Positions 43,708 to 52,464 of a stretch of DNA of 53,947 nt are shown here, in pieces; the stretch's first letter is position 1, and every line of letters starts with the position of its first letter. Source of the stretch: Bacillus sp. REN16 (GTDB lineage Bacteria > Bacillota > Bacilli > Bacillales > Bacillaceae_L); the NCBI RefSeq assembly GCF_020731355.1, contig NZ_JAJFZK010000019.1, forward strand, positions 1-53,947. Reading direction: 5' to 3'. The position numbers and the translations under genes are program-made. The notes beneath the pieces were generated by a model. That model ran no database searches, was not told the DNA's origin, and worked only from the letters and a program-made list of their open reading frames with translations.

Positions 43708-44280
43708 TTATTGTTCTTTTAATATTGAATACTTTCGATACGCTTTATAGTAACTGCTGGCGAAAAAAACAACCAGAATCGCGGGAAGAAGCTTCAAAAG
43801 AGCAAATGGGGTTTCAAATAAAAATGCCTTCCAAAATAAAGAACCTGTCATACTCCAAAGACCTTCATGATATAATCCTGAATCCTTGTCAGACATAATA
43901 GAAAAAGCCAAATACAGCATAACCGCCCCTAACCAAAATGAATAACCCATGAGTCGTTTATAATAATTACACTGTGATTGGCGGTCCGAGAAGATTTCAT
44001 TTTGATTATCATCTTCTTTTTGCCAATACCGAATTCCGCCAAGCCATGAGCCCTTTATATAGCTCCAACCAAAATCTTCATATATCCCTTTGTATTCCTC
44101 GAGCTTTTTCTTTGGTAAATAATCTTGATAATCAAGTCGCATCACATATCTCTTATCGCTTTTTTCGAAAGTGTATATTCCTAATCCACTGATATTTGTG
44201 CAACGATAGCCTTTTTTCAACTGCTCGTTCAGCCACTTCTCCTCTTTTTCAATATCAAAGAATAGCTTAAATTTCTTCAT
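43708..44280 (-). CDS. DUF2812 domain membrane protein
   Basis: A 190-residue DUF2812 protein. The soluble N-terminal domain (MKKFKLFFDIEKEEKWLNEQL, YRCTNISGLGIYTFEKS, EYKGIYEDFGW) is followed by two transmembrane helices (YSFWLGAVMLYLAFSI and LLKLLPAILVVFFASS). DUF2812 proteins are usually encoded right after a PadR regulator, as here, where the genes overlap by 14 bases. The start at 44280 was preferred to the GTG at 44289. Confidence 0.85.
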   Translation of the reverse strand: MKKFKLFFDIEKEEKWLNEQLKKGYRCTNISGLGIYTFEKSDKRYVMRLDYQDYLPKKKLEEYKGIYEDFGWSYIKGSWLGGIRYWQKEDDNQNEIFSDRQSQCNYYKRLMGYSFWLGAVMLYLAFSIMSDKDSGLYHEGLWSMTGSLFWKAFLFETPFALLKLLPAILVVFFASSYYKAYRKYSILKEQ

Positions 44281-44584
44281 TCGATTCACTTCCTTCGTAC
44301 AGGGATAAAATATGCAATAACCTGGTTTGTTCCATTTTTAAAATTGCGCTTCCTTCTTCAGTGATCATATAAACTTTTCTCCGGCCTGACTCTCCAACAG
44401 ACTCAATCCAACCATGCTTATTCAAGTTTTCAATCGCACCGTATAATGTACCCGCTGCCAAAATAACGGTTCCATTACTCATTTCCACGATTTTTTGCAT
44501 TACAGCATAGCCATGAAGTGGCTCACGCAAAGCTAATAAAATATAATGCATGGTTTCAGACAACGGTAATAATTTGTGTTTCAT
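44267..44584 (-). CDS. PadR family transcriptional regulator
   Basis: A 105-residue PadR-like winged-helix repressor: LSETMHYILLALREPLHGYAVMQKI, NGTVILAAGTLYGAIENL, GWIESVGESGRRKVYMITEEGSAIL. It controls its own operon with the DUF2812 gene, usually in response to stress or a toxic compound. The ATG follows AAAGGGTGAGGAT. Two AGTTCAACT-type repeats upstream are likely operators. Confidence 0.9.
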   Translation of the reverse strand: MKHKLLPLSETMHYILLALREPLHGYAVMQKIVEMSNGTVILAAGTLYGAIENLNKHGWIESVGESGRRKVYMITEEGSAILKMEQTRLLHILSLYEGSESNEEI

Positions 44585-44600
44585 ATCCTCACCCTTTATT

Positions 44601-44660
44601 CAGTTCAACTACATAGTTTAACTTAATAAAAACATAATACAGTTCAACTGAATAGTCAAC
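44601..44660. promoter_or_regulatory. two candidate PadR operator half-sites
   Basis: CAGTTCAACTACATAGTTTAAC (44601-44622) and CAGTTCAACTGAATAGTCAAC (44640-44660) repeat the same AGTTCAACT block 39 bases apart just upstream of padR. They are direct repeats with partial inner symmetry. Confidence 0.6.
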
Positions 44661-44726
44661 AATATTTTCAATATTAGGCAAAGGAACTTAAAATAAAAAG
44701 CGTAATAACCAGGTAAAAATCAATCG

Positions 44727-44763
44727 AAAAAGTCGCTTTCCATACGTAAGGGAAAGCGACTTT
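44727..44763 (-). terminator. strong hairpin terminator after the HAD remnant
   Basis: On the minus strand AAAGTCGCTTTCC and GGAAAGCGACTTT form a perfect 13-bp stem followed by TTC. Confidence 0.75.
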
Positions 44764-44772
44764 GGGTCTAAT

Positions 44773-45019
44773 CTAATTCGGTATATTTTTTCCTTGCTGA
44801 TGTTTTTGCTCTTCCTCTGTGAATTTAATGATGTCTTTACATAAAGGAGAAAAACCTGGATTGAAACAGTATCTAACAAAATCTTCAAAAGTAATAGGTT
44901 TATCATTGGGTCGCAAGTATTTAAGAGCCTCTACAAATGATGGATAATGTATATTGGGTGTGCTTTTTACCGCTGTATCATCGTGTGTCTAAGATTAAAC
45001 ATTTATATTTTAAAGCCAT
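44773..45019 (-). pseudogene. truncated, frameshifted HAD-family hydrolase gene
   Basis: From the ATG at 45019 (with GGGGGAAATTT upstream) the frame reads MALKYKCLILD and then breaks; one base removed in GACACACGATGAT restores HDDTAVKSTPNIHYPSFVEAL, the start of a HAD hydrolase (DxDxT motif). After about 80 residues it ends in a short tail, NIPN, where a HAD protein should continue for 130 more residues. The gene is therefore both frameshifted and cut short. Confidence 0.7.
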
Positions 45020-45152
45020 AAATTTCCCCCTATAAAATCGTAATATCCTATTCATTTATACATTACATTAGAAAATTTAGATACCTACTTCATTAAAATG
45101 CTCGGTTAGTTGAAAAAGGTTTCCTTTTACTCTCCCTTTCGTTGAAGAAGTT

Positions 45153-45671
45153 CTAATTATTTTTAATAATTTTTTGGTATTTACTATGACCATCAGTTAA
45201 ACCAACTAGTTCAAATTCATTATTTTTATAAAAGTTATTTAATTTGATATTATCAGCAACGCAATTTAATTTAAGATAACTTTGGTCTCGTGCATTGTTT
45301 TGTATCCACCCCAAAATACTTCTACCAAAACCTTTATTCATATATATTGGTATAATCGCAAGTCTATGTAAGTAAATTGTTTTTAAGCTATTATCCTCAC
45401 CCCAGATATGTCTGTCCCATTCACTTTGATTTGATGAAAGTGTAAATGTAGCGATAATATCATTATCTTTCAAAACAATATAAGTTTCTCGATTGGATAT
45501 AGCCTGTTTAATCTCTTCGTCATCGCCTCCATCTAAAAGAAAACTCCATTGGTTGATTTCATTATCTTTCATCCATAGAGCGATCCGTTTTAACATTTTA
45601 ATTATTTTGCTCGTATCGTCATTCGTAGCAATTTTTATATGCAACCCTTTAAGATCTTCAAAATTAATCAA
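45153..45671 (-). CDS. GNAT family N-acetyltransferase
   Basis: A 172-residue GNAT protein. The acetyl-CoA-binding region includes LHRLAIIPIYMNKGFGRSIL and the helix SYLKLNCVADNIKLNNFYKNNEFELVG, which is the usual RLxVxPxxxGxGxG-like area, here with GFGRSI. A TTG start at 45671 follows AAAGGAGGAAATCTT. The substrate is unknown. It follows a broken peptidase-E-like gene by about 20 bases. Confidence 0.85.
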   Translation of the reverse strand: MINFEDLKGLHIKIATNDDTSKIIKMLKRIALWMKDNEINQWSFLLDGGDDEEIKQAISNRETYIVLKDNDIIATFTLSSNQSEWDRHIWGEDNSLKTIYLHRLAIIPIYMNKGFGRSILGWIQNNARDQSYLKLNCVADNIKLNNFYKNNEFELVGLTDGHSKYQKIIKNN

Positions 45672-45685
45672 AAGATTTCCTCCTT

Positions 45686-45922
45686 TTATCTATCGTTAAG
45701 TTTTATTTTAAGGCATTTCCAACCGAGGCTCACCATGGGATTTTCTTCTTTTCCACTGATGAACTGCCAGGCTTTGACGCCAGGACCAACCTAAGGGTGT
45801 CCATATATCGCAGTGGGGATGCAAAGTGCGTTGCAGTCAGCAATCGGCTTTCCCAGCATGTCAACCAGTGCGTCGTGTATGCTTTTGTTACTGATACCTC
45901 CAGATGTAAGCAGAAATTTCAT
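45686..45922 (-). pseudogene. truncated peptidase E (S51)-like gene
   Basis: From the ATG at 45922 the frame reads MKFLLTSGGISNKSIHDAL and onward through DCNALCIPTAIYGHP, the start of a peptidase S51/glutamine-amidotransferase-like protein. An in-frame TAG follows (where a family member would have HPMGGPG). The same frame continues GPGVKAWQFISGKEENPMV and ends at 45686, far short of a full protein. It is a remnant that runs into the GNAT ribosome site. Confidence 0.75.
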
Positions 45923-46156
45923 ACCTTCACTCCTTTTCTTTGTTTTGTACTTACGAGTTTTGTCGTACCTCTAAGCGTTTTATGGATGACTAGAACACTT
46001 CAATTGAATGAATGTTTGTGTATTCGATACCTGGTGAAGCTCATTCTGTCCTATATTTTACAATTCTACAAAACTAACATAAATCCTTGTTTACCTATTC
46101 TGCTTCGTTTAATTTAGTTCAATCAAAGACGGTACTACTCCAATCTCATTGTTTTG

Positions 46157-46198
46157 AAAAAATCAAAATCCTAGCAATACTATTCATATCACTAGGAT
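46157..46198 (-). terminator. terminator of the aldo/keto reductase gene
   Basis: On the minus strand ATCCTAG and CTAGGAT form a 7-bp stem followed by TTTGATTTTTTC. Confidence 0.75.
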
Positions 46199-46212
46199 GA
46201 TGGACTACCTAA

Positions 46213-47019
46213 TTATAAGTTTTCAATTCTTTCTATATCCTCTGCAGATAATACAAAATCGAAAAGATCTAGATTAGATGCTTGGTTTTCACGGTTGTGA
46301 GATTTAGGAATAACGATCACACCGCGCTCTATTTGGTATTTTAATAAGACTTGTGCGCCGGATTTTTTATAGGCCTTACCGATTTCATCCAAAATTTCTT
46401 TTTGATGGGCTTCTGCTTTCATAGGTCCCCATGCAACAGGTGTAATGCCCTCGTCTTTTAATACGGCAAGGAGATCTTTATTAGGTTCTTTTAAGTTAAG
46501 TTGTATTTGATTAACAGCTGGCTTCACTTTCGCAAATTCTTTCAATTCATCTAGATGATTTTTACCAAAGTTTGAAACGCCGATTGCTTTTAGTTTGCCC
46601 GCTTCGTAATATTCTTCAAATACTTCCCAAGTGTTTTTAAGTTGTTCTTTGTCTTCAATAGGGAAGTGAATAAGTAGCAGGTCGAGATAGTTTGTTTGGA
46701 AGTTTTTTAGACTGTTATCGATAGCTGCCCGAGTAGCTTCCTTTGAAGAAATATATTCTTCGTTGGCTGGAACTTTTGTTGTAATGAATAACTCTTCTCG
46801 AGGCACTGTGCTCTCTGCTAAAACTCTGCCGACAAGTTCTTCGTTTCGATAAATGATGGCAGCATCTATTGAACGGTAACCCAACTCAAGTGCTGATACG
46901 AGTTCAGGAATTTCATTTGTTAACGCCCCGTTATACTCGTTATTTTCTTTTCCATACGTATTTGTACCCGTTCCGACAATTGGCATTTTTAACCCATTAT
47001 TAAGTGTTATGTACTCCAT
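46213..47019 (-). CDS. aldo/keto reductase
   Basis: A 268-residue NADPH-dependent aldo/keto reductase. The catalytic tetrad is visible as Asp52 and Tyr57 (SIDAAIIYRNEE), Lys82 (TTKVP) and His118 (LLIHFPIED). The NADP-binding IPKSHNRENQASNL segment is near the C-terminus. It likely reduces small aldehydes or ketones. The start at 47019 is supported by GAGGGAG about 11 bases upstream; the longer frame to 47094 is unlikely. Confidence 0.9.
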   Translation of the reverse strand: MEYITLNNGLKMPIVGTGTNTYGKENNEYNGALTNEIPELVSALELGYRSIDAAIIYRNEELVGRVLAESTVPREELFITTKVPANEEYISSKEATRAAIDNSLKNFQTNYLDLLLIHFPIEDKEQLKNTWEVFEEYYEAGKLKAIGVSNFGKNHLDELKEFAKVKPAVNQIQLNLKEPNKDLLAVLKDEGITPVAWGPMKAEAHQKEILDEIGKAYKKSGAQVLLKYQIERGVIVIPKSHNRENQASNLDLFDFVLSAEDIERIENL

Positions 47020-47099
47020 ATGTTTAAGCACTCCCTCTGTATACTCTATTACTTTACTTACAAAGTACATTATAACAAATTGTAGAATTTTCAAAAAGT

Positions 47100-47465
47100 A
47101 ACATGAAAGAAGGCATTATTTAGATCAACACACTTTCTTTTAAGTACTTTTTAACTCAAACAATACGATTGTATGTCCTACGTATTTACCGGATGGAGAA
47201 AGTTTAGGTGAATATCGTGTGGAACGTGATTTTTTGCCAATCGATGGAGTTAAAATATACGTAGTGGATACAGCAGAACACCCTTGAGTGAATGAAAAAT
47301 CATCTTTTTTAGGAGACATTTATTTCCGACATATTTCTGTCACAAATTCCTTATCTTCTTTTGACTAATTTTGTCGAAGGTCTTTTATTTATGGTAAAAA
47401 TTTTGCATAATATTGTTTGTATTTGCTTTAGGCAAAAGCGTTAAATTAATAAAGAGGTGTGGAAA
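47100..47465. other. interval with a possible gene remnant
   Basis: A plus-strand fragment at about 47141-47287 translates as [20 protein letters not shown] and onward without a start or ribosome site and ends in TGA. Its protein-like look suggests an old gene remnant. The rest is AT-rich promoter sequence for the Spo0E-like gene. Confidence 0.4.
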
Positions 47466-47642
47466 TTGTTACAAGAAAGTGTACAACTTAATAGAGAATC
47501 TCTTATTTTATCAATTGTTCAAAAAAGGGATGAAATGATTAGTCTTGCTTCGTTAAATGGTATGCTAAACAGTAAGACAATAAAATGCAGTCAAGAATTA
47601 GATCAATTATTAAATGCTTTTAACAAGTTTCAAATAAATTAA
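47466..47642 (+). CDS. Spo0E-like aspartyl-phosphate phosphatase
   Basis: A 58-residue Spo0E-type protein. The helix pair is clear in LSIVQKRDEMISLASLNG and then TIKCSQELDQLLNAFNKFQ, with the family signature SQELD. Such proteins remove the phosphate from Spo0A-P and so delay sporulation. A TTG start at 47466 follows AGAGGTG; the GTG three codons earlier is part of the Shine-Dalgarno. Its presence supports a spore-forming Bacillaceae. Confidence 0.85.
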   Translation: MLQESVQLNRESLILSIVQKRDEMISLASLNGMLNSKTIKCSQELDQLLNAFNKFQIN

Positions 47643-47832
47643 TTTACATACATAGAGGTGTCCGATCTGCACTTACATTTTTTACATTAGTGACACCGTT
47701 GTTTTCTCCCTCAATATTCCAAATCACTATTTTTATTTTATGGACAGTATTGCACCCAAAAAACCTTCTCCTTATTGAAATAATCAAACCGTTACGTGAA
47801 TAGAATAAGCATTCCTCATTTTAGAAAGCTGT

Positions 47833-47994
47833 TTAACTCTTACTCGTGGGATCATTTTCAACATTCGTTTTTTTTACACCTTTACTTATGTATGGTTTTG
47901 CACTCTTTTTTTTGTTTGCACTCGCATTCCAACGATTCCAGCCCTTCTTATCTGTTCCTCTCCCTGTTCCGCCTTTTCCTTTAGCTTTACTCAT
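47833..47994 (-). CDS. DUF3934 family small protein
   Basis: A 53-residue, very basic peptide beginning MSKAKGKGGTGRGTDKKGWN and RWNASANKKKSAKPY. This glycine/lysine-rich pattern matches DUF3934 proteins of Bacillaceae, function unknown; the charge suggests nucleic acid binding. A GGAGTGATTTAT site precedes the ATG. It is short and easily missed. Confidence 0.75.
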   Translation of the reverse strand: MSKAKGKGGTGRGTDKKGWNRWNASANKKKSAKPYISKGVKKTNVENDPTSKS

Positions 47995-48142
47995 ATAAAT
48001 CACTCCATTATCATTTTTGTGTGAGTTACCTGTCTGGTTAGTTTTTATATTTTACTCGATGATTAACCAAGAATTTTGCCATAGATAACATCATTCCAGA
48101 TGTGTATGTTTTTACTATCCTACTTCGTTCAAATCTTTCAAT

Positions 48143-48177
48143 AAAAATAGCGTTAATCCCTTCCTAGATCAACGCTA
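48143..48177 (-). terminator. terminator of the glycerate kinase gene
   Basis: On the minus strand TAGCGTT and AACGCTA form a 7-bp stem with a 17-base loop, followed by TTTTTATT. A GTGCCTG-type repeat lies between it and the gene. Confidence 0.65.
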
Positions 48178-48186
48178 CCCGATGAA

Positions 48187-48222
48187 GTGCCTGTCCCTCA
48201 TCACACAGTGTGGATTAGGCAC
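48187..48222. repeat. GTGCCTG-type hairpin repeat, copy 5
   Basis: GTGCCTGTCCCT and GGATTAGGCAC are imperfect arms around a short CACACAGTGTG hairpin. It lies between the glycerate kinase stop and its terminator. Confidence 0.65.
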
Positions 48223-48242
48223 TCGAAGTTAAATCAAATCCA

Positions 48243-49385
48243 TCATCTTTCCAGTGACTTTATTAATCGAAATAACTGAGCTGTTGTTACTCGCAAATTA
48301 GAATAGGTTGTTTCAGGGTTCATGGCTTCCTCTATTGTCATGGGTGTGTTCATAATCGAGAAATAGGACGTGACACCAAGTTCATTTAATTGGGCGGCAT
48401 CCTCCGCTATACTGCCAGCTACTGCAATAACTGGAATTTGGTATTGTTTTGCCAGGCGGGCTATTCCAATCGGTACTTTTCCCATCGTCGTTTGGGAATC
48501 TAATTTTCCTTCACCAGTTATAACAAAGTCTGTTTCTGGCATAAATCGTTCCATATCAAGAATAGATAGCACAAGTTCTATTCCTGATTGTAGCTCGGCA
48601 TCTAAAAAGCCAAAAAAGGCGGCACCTAATCCACCAGCGGCTCCCGCACCCTTGATTGTATGTATATCTTTCCCTAATTCTTGACACACAATTTCGGCGA
48701 AATGCTTAAGACCATGATCTAGTGCTTTTACATCGTCTTTGGTTGCTCCTTTTTGAGGTCCAAAAACATATGCTGCTCCGTCGGTTCCATGAAGATAATT
48801 CGTTACATCACAGGCTAATTTAAATGTACAATCTGCCAGTATGGAATTAGCGTTTTGGGTATCAATTTTAGAGATATCCTGCAATACTCCCCCACCAAGG
48901 CCAACTTCATTCCCGAATTGATCCATAAAACGGAAACCTAACGCTTGAAGCATCCCAACTCCAGCATCATTCGTAGCACTTCCGCCTAGTCCAATTACAA
49001 ACTCCCTGCATCCTTTTCCGATCGCATCCAAAATGATTTCACCAACTCCAAATGTGGTGGTCAGAAAAGGATTTCGTTCATTCTGAGGTACTAGAGGCAG
49101 TCCACAAGCTGCTGCAACTTCAATGACGGCCGTTTTCCCGTCACCTAATATTCCATAGATTGCATCAACTTTACTATTTAGTGGACCAGTGACATTGACC
49201 TTCATTAACTGCCCATTTGTTGACTGAACCAATGCGTCAACCGTACCTTCTCCACCATCTGCTAATGGAAAAGCAATAATCTCTGCTTCCTTATAGACTT
49301 CCTTAATTCCACTTGAGATCGCATTGCTTCCTTCAATCGATGAAATGCTTCCTTTGAATGAGTCAATTGCGATAATTACCTTCAT
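48243..49385 (-). CDS. glxK: glycerate kinase
   Basis: A 380-residue glycerate kinase of the GlxK/GarK type, converting glycerate to phosphoglycerate with ATP. Motifs: MKVIIAIDSFKGSISS at the start, PLADGGEGTVDAL, EVAAACGLPLVP, VIGLGGSATNDAGVGML, GAAGGLGAAFFGFLDA and VITGEGKLDSQTTMGKVP. Length and order match the family. The ATG lies about ten bases after a GGAGGGTACC site. It is monocistronic with its own terminator. Confidence 0.93.
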   Translation of the reverse strand: MKVIIAIDSFKGSISSIEGSNAISSGIKEVYKEAEIIAFPLADGGEGTVDALVQSTNGQLMKVNVTGPLNSKVDAIYGILGDGKTAVIEVAAACGLPLVPQNERNPFLTTTFGVGEIILDAIGKGCREFVIGLGGSATNDAGVGMLQALGFRFMDQFGNEVGLGGGVLQDISKIDTQNANSILADCTFKLACDVTNYLHGTDGAAYVFGPQKGATKDDVKALDHGLKHFAEIVCQELGKDIHTIKGAGAAGGLGAAFFGFLDAELQSGIELVLSILDMERFMPETDFVITGEGKLDSQTTMGKVPIGIARLAKQYQIPVIAVAGSIAEDAAQLNELGVTSYFSIMNTPMTIEEAMNPETTYSNLRVTTAQLFRLIKSLER

Positions 49386-49631
49386 GATCGGTACCCTCCA
49401 ATCTCACAGTTACTATCAGTTTATCATTAACATGACTCATGTTGTAAAACAATCCTTAATCACCAAAAAAATCCACATTTAGCAACAGTTTTTATCTTTT
49501 CGACATAATAGAGAAGTTAGACTTAAAAATATTGGATAAGTATTCCTCTATTTCCACATTAATCTACAAACCTAGACAATTACATAGTATAATGAATGAA
49601 TAGATTAATAGATTGTTAGGAGGTACATAAG

Positions 49632-50717
49632 TTGGGTAATAAGAAACTATATATGTCCGTGACGACGGCTGCATTCATTGCCACTGCCTTACTTGGTGCG
49701 GGAGAGACGGAAGCAGCAAGCACGTACAAGGTTCAGAGTGGTGATTCACTTTGGAAGATTGCTCAAAAGCATAATATCACTGTTCCACAATTGAAATCCT
49801 TAAACAGCTTAACGAGCGATCTTATTTTCCCGAATCAAGTACTTAATACAGAAATAACTGCCACAAAAAGCGGTACAAACGATGCAACAAACACAAACAC
49901 GCAACCTAAGAATGACAAAGAAACACAACAACCGAGTCCAGCAGCATCAACTACATACACTGTAAAATCCGGTGATACACTTAGTGGTATTGCATTGAAA
50001 CATAAGATTTCAATTAATGAATTAATGCAGTGGAACAATTTGAATTCGACTCTCATCTTCCCAGGGAATGTGTTTGTTGTCAGTAAACCTGGAACCGTTG
50101 AGGCACCAACAAACCCGACTCCAGAACAAACAGAGAAACCTCAAGAAGAAGTGGTTCAATCTGCTACTATTTATACCGTAAAGTCAGGCGACACCCTGTC
50201 AAGAATTGCAATAGAATATAAAGTTACAGTTGCAAATCTTAAAACATGGAACAGCCTGAATTCAGATATGATCTATATTGGTCAAAAGTTAACGATTGGA
50301 GATGGCGCTAAGGTAGAACCTCCTAAAGTTGAAACTCCATCAACAAATATCAGCTATAATGTTGATCAATTGATTAATGTCGCAAAAAGCCAATTGGGAA
50401 CTGCTTACGCATGGGGCGGATCTACACCTAATGGATTCGATTGTAGTGGGTTCATTTACTATGCCTATAAGCAAGCAGGATTGAGTACAAATCGCTATTC
50501 AAGCGAAGGCTACCATATGCGCTCCTATTATGTGAATACCCCTCAAGTAGGAGACTTAGTATTCTTTCAAGGAACCTATAAAGCTGGGATTTCTCATATG
50601 GGGATTTATGTAGGAAACAATGAATTCATTCATGCTTCCAATGATGGAGTTGTCATTTCAAATGTAAATGATACATATTGGAAGAAGCATTTAGAAGGCT
50701 TTAAGAGATTTTATTAA
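49632..50717 (+). CDS. LysM-NlpC/P60 peptidoglycan endopeptidase
   Basis: A 361-residue secreted cell-wall D,L-endopeptidase of the LytE/LytF/CwlS type. A signal peptide (cleavage about residue 28-29, TEAAS) is followed by three LysM repeats (31-74, 108-151, 180-223) joined by Thr/Pro-rich linkers, then an NlpC/P60 domain from about 245. The catalytic Cys271 (FDCSGF), His322 (ISHMG) and His334 (FIHAS) are present. It cleaves stem-peptide bonds during growth or separation. The start is a TTG after AGGAGGTACATAAG. A terminator follows. Confidence 0.9.
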   Translation: MGNKKLYMSVTTAAFIATALLGAGETEAASTYKVQSGDSLWKIAQKHNITVPQLKSLNSLTSDLIFPNQVLNTEITATKSGTNDATNTNTQPKNDKETQQPSPAASTTYTVKSGDTLSGIALKHKISINELMQWNNLNSTLIFPGNVFVVSKPGTVEAPTNPTPEQTEKPQEEVVQSATIYTVKSGDTLSRIAIEYKVTVANLKTWNSLNSDMIYIGQKLTIGDGAKVEPPKVETPSTNISYNVDQLINVAKSQLGTAYAWGGSTPNGFDCSGFIYYAYKQAGLSTNRYSSEGYHMRSYYVNTPQVGDLVFFQGTYKAGISHMGIYVGNNEFIHASNDGVVISNVNDTYWKKHLEGFKRFY

Positions 50718-50732
50718 GAGATTTTTCACGTG

Positions 50733-50767
50733 AGGAAGTTAGTTCTTAGGAGCTGGCTTCCTTTTTA
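50733..50767 (+). terminator. terminator of the endopeptidase gene
   Basis: GGAAGTTAG and CTGGCTTCC pair around a short loop and are followed by TTTTTA. Confidence 0.7.
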
Positions 50768-50867
50768 TGTTCGACCAACTGCAAAAAGGGCCACTTCTGA
50801 AAGTATAATGTTTATATATTGTAAAATTAGTAATCTGCTAAAATTAGTATTATCCAGAATAACTTCA

Positions 50868-51063
50868 AGCTTAACAAGGATCCGAATGGCATCGGTAACC
50901 CTTATCTATATGGACACACGACTGAAATTAGTGTTCATCTAAATGGTGATGCAAAAGCAGTAAAGCTTTATAGTATGGGACGACTATCCTTTGAAAATGT
51001 AACGGTAACCTGATAACCGGACTGTCTATATTGGGGATGTTGGTGGGTACGTCCAAATAAATA
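50868..51063 (+). pseudogene. remnant of a PhoX (DUF839)-like gene
   Basis: The plus strand encodes LNKDPNGIGNPYLYGHTTEI then VHLNGDAKAVKLYSMGRLSF and ENVTVT before a TGA; a one- or two-base shift then gives DNRTVYIGDVGGYVQINKK. This order (NPYKYG-like, GRF.HE-like, DGRTVY-D-like) recalls the PhoX/DUF839 phosphatase family. No start codon or ribosome site is left, so it is dead. Confidence 0.45.
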
Positions 51064-51115
51064 AAAAATCCCCTTGACCCCGTATAAGGGACAGAAGGAA
51101 ATTATTTTGAGATAT

Positions 51116-51841
51116 TCATTTTTTTGTTAAAACATTTTCGTCAATAAGAATCTTTACCATATAATCATAGGGATGATCATTAATTTGGATGACCTTCTCT
51201 TCCTTATACCCAATTCGTTTATATAGTTTCTTTGCAACTGGATTATCTTGCGCTACATTTAAAGAAATCCTGTAATACCCTTTTTGTATCGCTGCTTTTT
51301 CCGCTTCTTTTAGAAGCATCGTTCCGATTCCATACCCCTGGAAACGATCATCAACACAAATGGTGTCCACATAATAATCCCCTACATCAGCTTCTTTATC
51401 TAAGGAAATATTCTCATTCCTTCTTTTCTTTCTTAATCGCTTCAAAATAGGCTCATCCAAACGTGGAGCATCTTCTCCTGGATAGGTAATGACAATCCCA
51501 GCTACTTCTCCCAAAATATCAGCAACCATTATATTTTGATAGCTAAGGCGGTTAATTTCTTCGCGAAAAAATTCACCCAGCCTTTCACGAATATTTTCTT
51601 TTTTCGTTTGACCGGTCAATTGCTCAGCAATATCAGTTATGGCGATATGAATGAGTTCTGCGGATTTCTCCGCATCCTTCTTAACAGCACCCCTAAATGT
51701 CAATTCATCAGCAATGATTTCCTCCCAAGTAAGCCCAAAAGGTGCACCACTATCTGTGTAGCCTGCAATATTATAAAAGGTTTCATCTGATTCCTGGTGA
51801 TCGTTTTGGTTATGATGTTTTAATTTTATTCCTTTTTTCAA
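51116..51841 (-). CDS. GNAT family N-acetyltransferase with an N-terminal extension
   Basis: A 241-residue protein. The C-terminal 130 residues form a GNAT domain: VDTICVDDRFQGYGIGTMLL with the acetyl-CoA-binding loop, then ISLNVAQDNPVAKKLYKRIGY. The first 60 residues contain IAGYTDSGAPFGLTWEE, a motif I know from other small Bacillus proteins, so it may be a fusion or regulatory head. A TTG start follows AGAGGGAATTTCA. Its substrate is unknown. Confidence 0.85.
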   Translation of the reverse strand: MKKGIKLKHHNQNDHQESDETFYNIAGYTDSGAPFGLTWEEIIADELTFRGAVKKDAEKSAELIHIAITDIAEQLTGQTKKENIRERLGEFFREEINRLSYQNIMVADILGEVAGIVITYPGEDAPRLDEPILKRLRKKRRNENISLDKEADVGDYYVDTICVDDRFQGYGIGTMLLKEAEKAAIQKGYYRISLNVAQDNPVAKKLYKRIGYKEEKVIQINDHPYDYMVKILIDENVLTKK

Positions 51842-51872
51842 TGAAATTCCCTCTGTTCTTTATTTATTAATA

Positions 51873-51908
51873 TAATAAAAAAACTTCACAGCTTAAATCT
51901 GTTAAGTT
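51873..51908 (-). terminator. terminator of the tRNA cluster
   Basis: On the minus strand AACTTAACAG and CTGTGAAGTT form a 10-bp stem with one mismatch, followed by TTTTTTTATT. It lies just after the last tRNA gene and before the GNAT gene. Confidence 0.75.
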
Positions 51909-51920
51909 TACATCTCTTGA

Positions 51921-52003
51921 TACCTGAGGCCGGACTCGAACCGGCACGCCATCGCTGGCAGTGGATTTTGAGTCCACCGTGTCTGCCATTCCACCACTCA
52001 GGC
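51921..52003 (-). tRNA. tRNA-Leu (CAA)
   Basis: 83 bases with an extra long variable arm, anticodon CAA in loop CTCAAAA, T-loop GGTTCGAGTCC. The acceptor stem is GCCTGAG/CTCAGGT. CCA is not encoded. It is the last gene of the cluster. Confidence 0.92.
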
Positions 52004-52033
52004 ATATATAGAAAGAAAAAAGACATCGAAAGA

Positions 52034-52119
52034 TGCCGAGGACCGGAATCGAACCGGTACGGTAGTCACCTACCGCAGGATTTTAAGTCCTGTGCGTCTG
52101 CCAGTTCCGCCACCCCGGC
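52034..52119 (-). tRNA. tRNA-Leu (TAA)
   Basis: 86 bases with a long variable arm (GGTAGGTGACTACC), anticodon TAA in loop CTTAAAA, T-loop GGTTCGATTCC, acceptor stem GCCGGGG/CCTCGGC. Confidence 0.92.
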
Positions 52120-52159
52120 ATATCATAAAAAAGCACTTACAATCATTTTAAAATAATGG

Positions 52160-52230
<71 letters not shown>

Positions 52231-52235
52231 ATTGG

Positions 52236-52307
52236 AGCGGAAGACGGGATTCGAACCCGCGACCCCCACCTTGGCAAGGTGGTGTTCTACCACTGAACTA
52301 CTTCCGC
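52236..52307 (-). tRNA. tRNA-Gly (GCC)
   Basis: 72 bases, anticodon GCC, acceptor GCGGAAG, encoded CCA at 52233-52235. Confidence 0.94.
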
Positions 52308-52333
52308 AAAGTATTTGGTTAAATAAAAAATGG

Positions 52334-52405
52334 CTGGGCTAGCAGGATTCGAACCTACGAATGACGGAGTCAAAGTCCGTTGCCTTACCGCTTGGCTATA
52401 GCCCA
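52334..52405 (-). tRNA. tRNA-Gln (TTG)
   Basis: 72 bases, anticodon TTG in loop CTTTGAC, acceptor TGGGCTA, encoded CCA at 52331-52333. Confidence 0.93.
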
Positions 52406-52464
52406 CTGAAGCAACTATATAAATATCAATAACTGAGTATTCATTAACCCTTAAAAACAACAAA

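Noticed and set aside
44688..44906. Open frame of 72 codons
   Set aside because: It is a wrong-frame reading of the HAD remnant; the true frame has the DHDDT motif.
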